NCBI GenBank assembly: GCA_028279995.1
Contig: JANQMQ010000167.1
Location: 1 to 6,231, forward strand
Reading direction: 5' to 3'
DNA length: 6,231 nucleotides
DNA from: Candidatus Phaeomarinibacter sp.
Lineage (GTDB): Bacteria > Pseudomonadota > Alphaproteobacteria > CGMCC-115125
The number at the start of each line of letters is the position of its first letter. Positions within the stretch are counted from its first letter, which is position 1. The notes under the pieces are model-generated. The model was given only the letters and a program-made list of their open reading frames with translations, searched no databases and was not told the origin of the DNA. The translations under genes and the position numbers were made by a program. Shown here in pieces: positions 5,072 to 6,231 of the stretch.

Positions 5072-6231
5072 GTGTCGAACACCAAGGAAAATCCGGTAGA
5101 GCCCTTCAAGAGGGCTGTCACTCAGGCGTTGCGTTCCATTGCGGGGCGCGACGACCTGACGGTGAATTTCGGCACTGAGCCAGCCAACCTCCGCGGCACC
5201 ACGGTCCGCCTGCCTCTGCCAAGCAGGGAATTGCCGGCCGCTGAGGTCGCCAATTGCCGGGGATCAGCAGACTCGATTGCGCTGCGGATCGCCTACCACG
5301 ATGACAACACCCACCAGCAACTCCTGCCGACAGGCGGAACGGCGCGTGCTGTCTTCGAAGCGGCTGAAACGGCGCGTGTGGAGGCGTTGGGCGCGAACGC
5401 CATGAAAGGCGTCGCCAACAATCTGACGGCGGCGCTCGAGGACAAGTGCGACAAACGGGGCTTCTCGACGATCACCGATCGTGTCGATGCCCCGATTGAA
5501 GAAGTCGTGAGCATGCTGGTGCGCGAAAAGCTCACAGGGGCCCAGCCACCGGAAGCAGCGCGCAACATGGTCGACATGTGGCGCCCCTGGGTTGAGGAAA
5601 AGGCCGGCAGTGATCTCGACCGCCTGACAGACCTCTGCCACGACCAGGAAGCTTTTGCCCGTGCCACGCGCGATATCATCGCAGACTTGGACATGGCCGA
5701 TGAGCTGGGCGACACGCCTGACCAGTCCGACGAAGACAGTGACGACAATGAAGAGGGCGACGCCCCCGGCGAAGAAAATGTCGAGGGCGGCGAAGCCGAA
5801 CAGGCTGAAGGCATGACCGCCGAACAGCTGGAAATGGCCGACGGCGAGCCGGACGACGGTGATGAACAGGCCGTTGAGGTTGAAGCCGAAGACCAGCAGG
5901 TGGAAGGCGAACCCGACGACAGCGCGGAAGGCCAGCAGCCCTGGCGTCCGGACGGTACGGCCGACAACAATCGCGGCGTGGGATACAAGGTCTATTCTGC
6001 TGCTCATGACGAAGTCATTGCCGCCGAAGACCTGTGTGACATGGAAGAGCTTGGCCGCCTGCGCCAGTATCTCGATCAACAGTTGCAGCAGATGCAGGGC
6101 GTCGTCGGTCGCCTCGCCAACCGCTTGCAGCGCCGCCTTCAGGCCAAGCAGAACCGCACATGGGAGTTCGACCTTGAGGAAGGCATGCTGGACGCAGCCC
6201 GCCTGAGCCGGATCGTCATCGTCCCCAAGTC
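5072..6231 (+). CDS. cobT: Cobaltochelatase subunit CobT, N-terminal part (3' end outside window)
   Basis: CobT partners CobS in the chelatase chaperone complex that acts on CobN. The frame is open from GTG 5072 to the window edge: 386 codons plus two bases. The family is usually about 600-650 residues, so the C-terminal von Willebrand A/MIDAS domain is not in the window. The N-terminal domain (about 1-210) shows [72 protein letters not shown] and [15 protein letters not shown], all family-typical. Residues about 209-290 form a highly acidic Asp/Glu-rich linker with no Lys or Arg. The conserved domain then resumes with [19 protein letters not shown] and a Gln/Arg-rich helical stretch, [30 protein letters not shown]. 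The GTG start, with AGG 6 bases upstream, follows cobS by 23 bases, so the two are clearly one operon. Long open frames on the opposite strand here are shadows of the acidic codons. Confidence 0.95.
   Translation, partial: MSNTKENPVEPFKRAVTQALRSIAGRDDLTVNFGTEPANLRGTTVRLPLPSRELPAAEVANCRGSADSIALRIAYHDDNTHQQLLPTGGTARAVFEAAETARVEALGANAMKGVANNLTAALEDKCDKRGFSTITDRVDAPIEEVVSMLVREKLTGAQPPEAARNMVDMWRPWVEEKAGSDLDRLTDLCHDQEAFARATRDIIADLDMADELGDTPDQSDEDSDDNEEGDAPGEENVEGGEAEQAEGMTAEQLEMADGEPDDGDEQAVEVEAEDQQVEGEPDDSAEGQQPWRPDGTADNNRGVGYKVYSAAHDEVIAAEDLCDMEELGRLRQYLDQQLQQMQGVVGRLANRLQRRLQAKQNRTWEFDLEEGMLDAARLSRIVIVPK

Noticed and set aside
5264..6079. 271-residue open frame on the minus strand opposite cobT
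   Set aside because: It lies wholly inside the well-supported cobT frame, is made of Phe/Val/Leu-rich low-complexity antisense to the acidic codons, and matches no family I know.

Overview
The window looks like ordinary chromosomal DNA from an alphaproteobacterium. GC content is high (roughly 60% by eye). The gene order aroK-aroB-CorC/HlyC, facing bolA, then a J-domain gene and cobS-cobT, is one I associate with Rhizobiales/Hyphomicrobiales-type alphaproteobacteria. The protein sequences fit that group, but I cannot name a genus from this window. No mobile element, CRISPR array, tRNA or rRNA was seen.

Layout. Bases 1-2747 hold a rightward unit: the 3' half of shikimate kinase (aroK), a complete 3-dehydroquinate synthase (aroB), and a complete DUF21-CBS-CorC/HlyC membrane protein whose GTG start overlaps the aroB stop. 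A leftward bolA-family gene (2751-3026) meets this unit tail to tail with only 3 bases between stops, and an inverted repeat spans the junction. A short 57-base divergent spacer follows, then a rightward J-domain gene (3084-3728). Next is a 327-base non-coding gap containing several inverted repeats, then cobS (4056-5048) and the first about 386 codons of cobT (5072 to the window end). CobT starts at GTG and runs off the window.

How the genes work together. AroB and AroK catalyse the second and fifth steps of the shikimate pathway to chorismate. CobS and CobT form the AAA+ chaperone module of the ATP-dependent, aerobic-type cobaltochelatase; the CobN subunit and other cobalamin genes are not in the window. 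The BolA-like protein is expected to act in Fe-S or redox homeostasis. The J-domain protein is expected to act as an Hsp70 co-chaperone; its N-terminal half carries a Cys/His set that could bind zinc.

Nothing here amounts to a clearly new system. The most interesting points are the structured gap before cobS, a promoter placed so that the J-domain mRNA could be leaderless, and the linkage of an uncharacterised J-domain protein to bolA and cobST.
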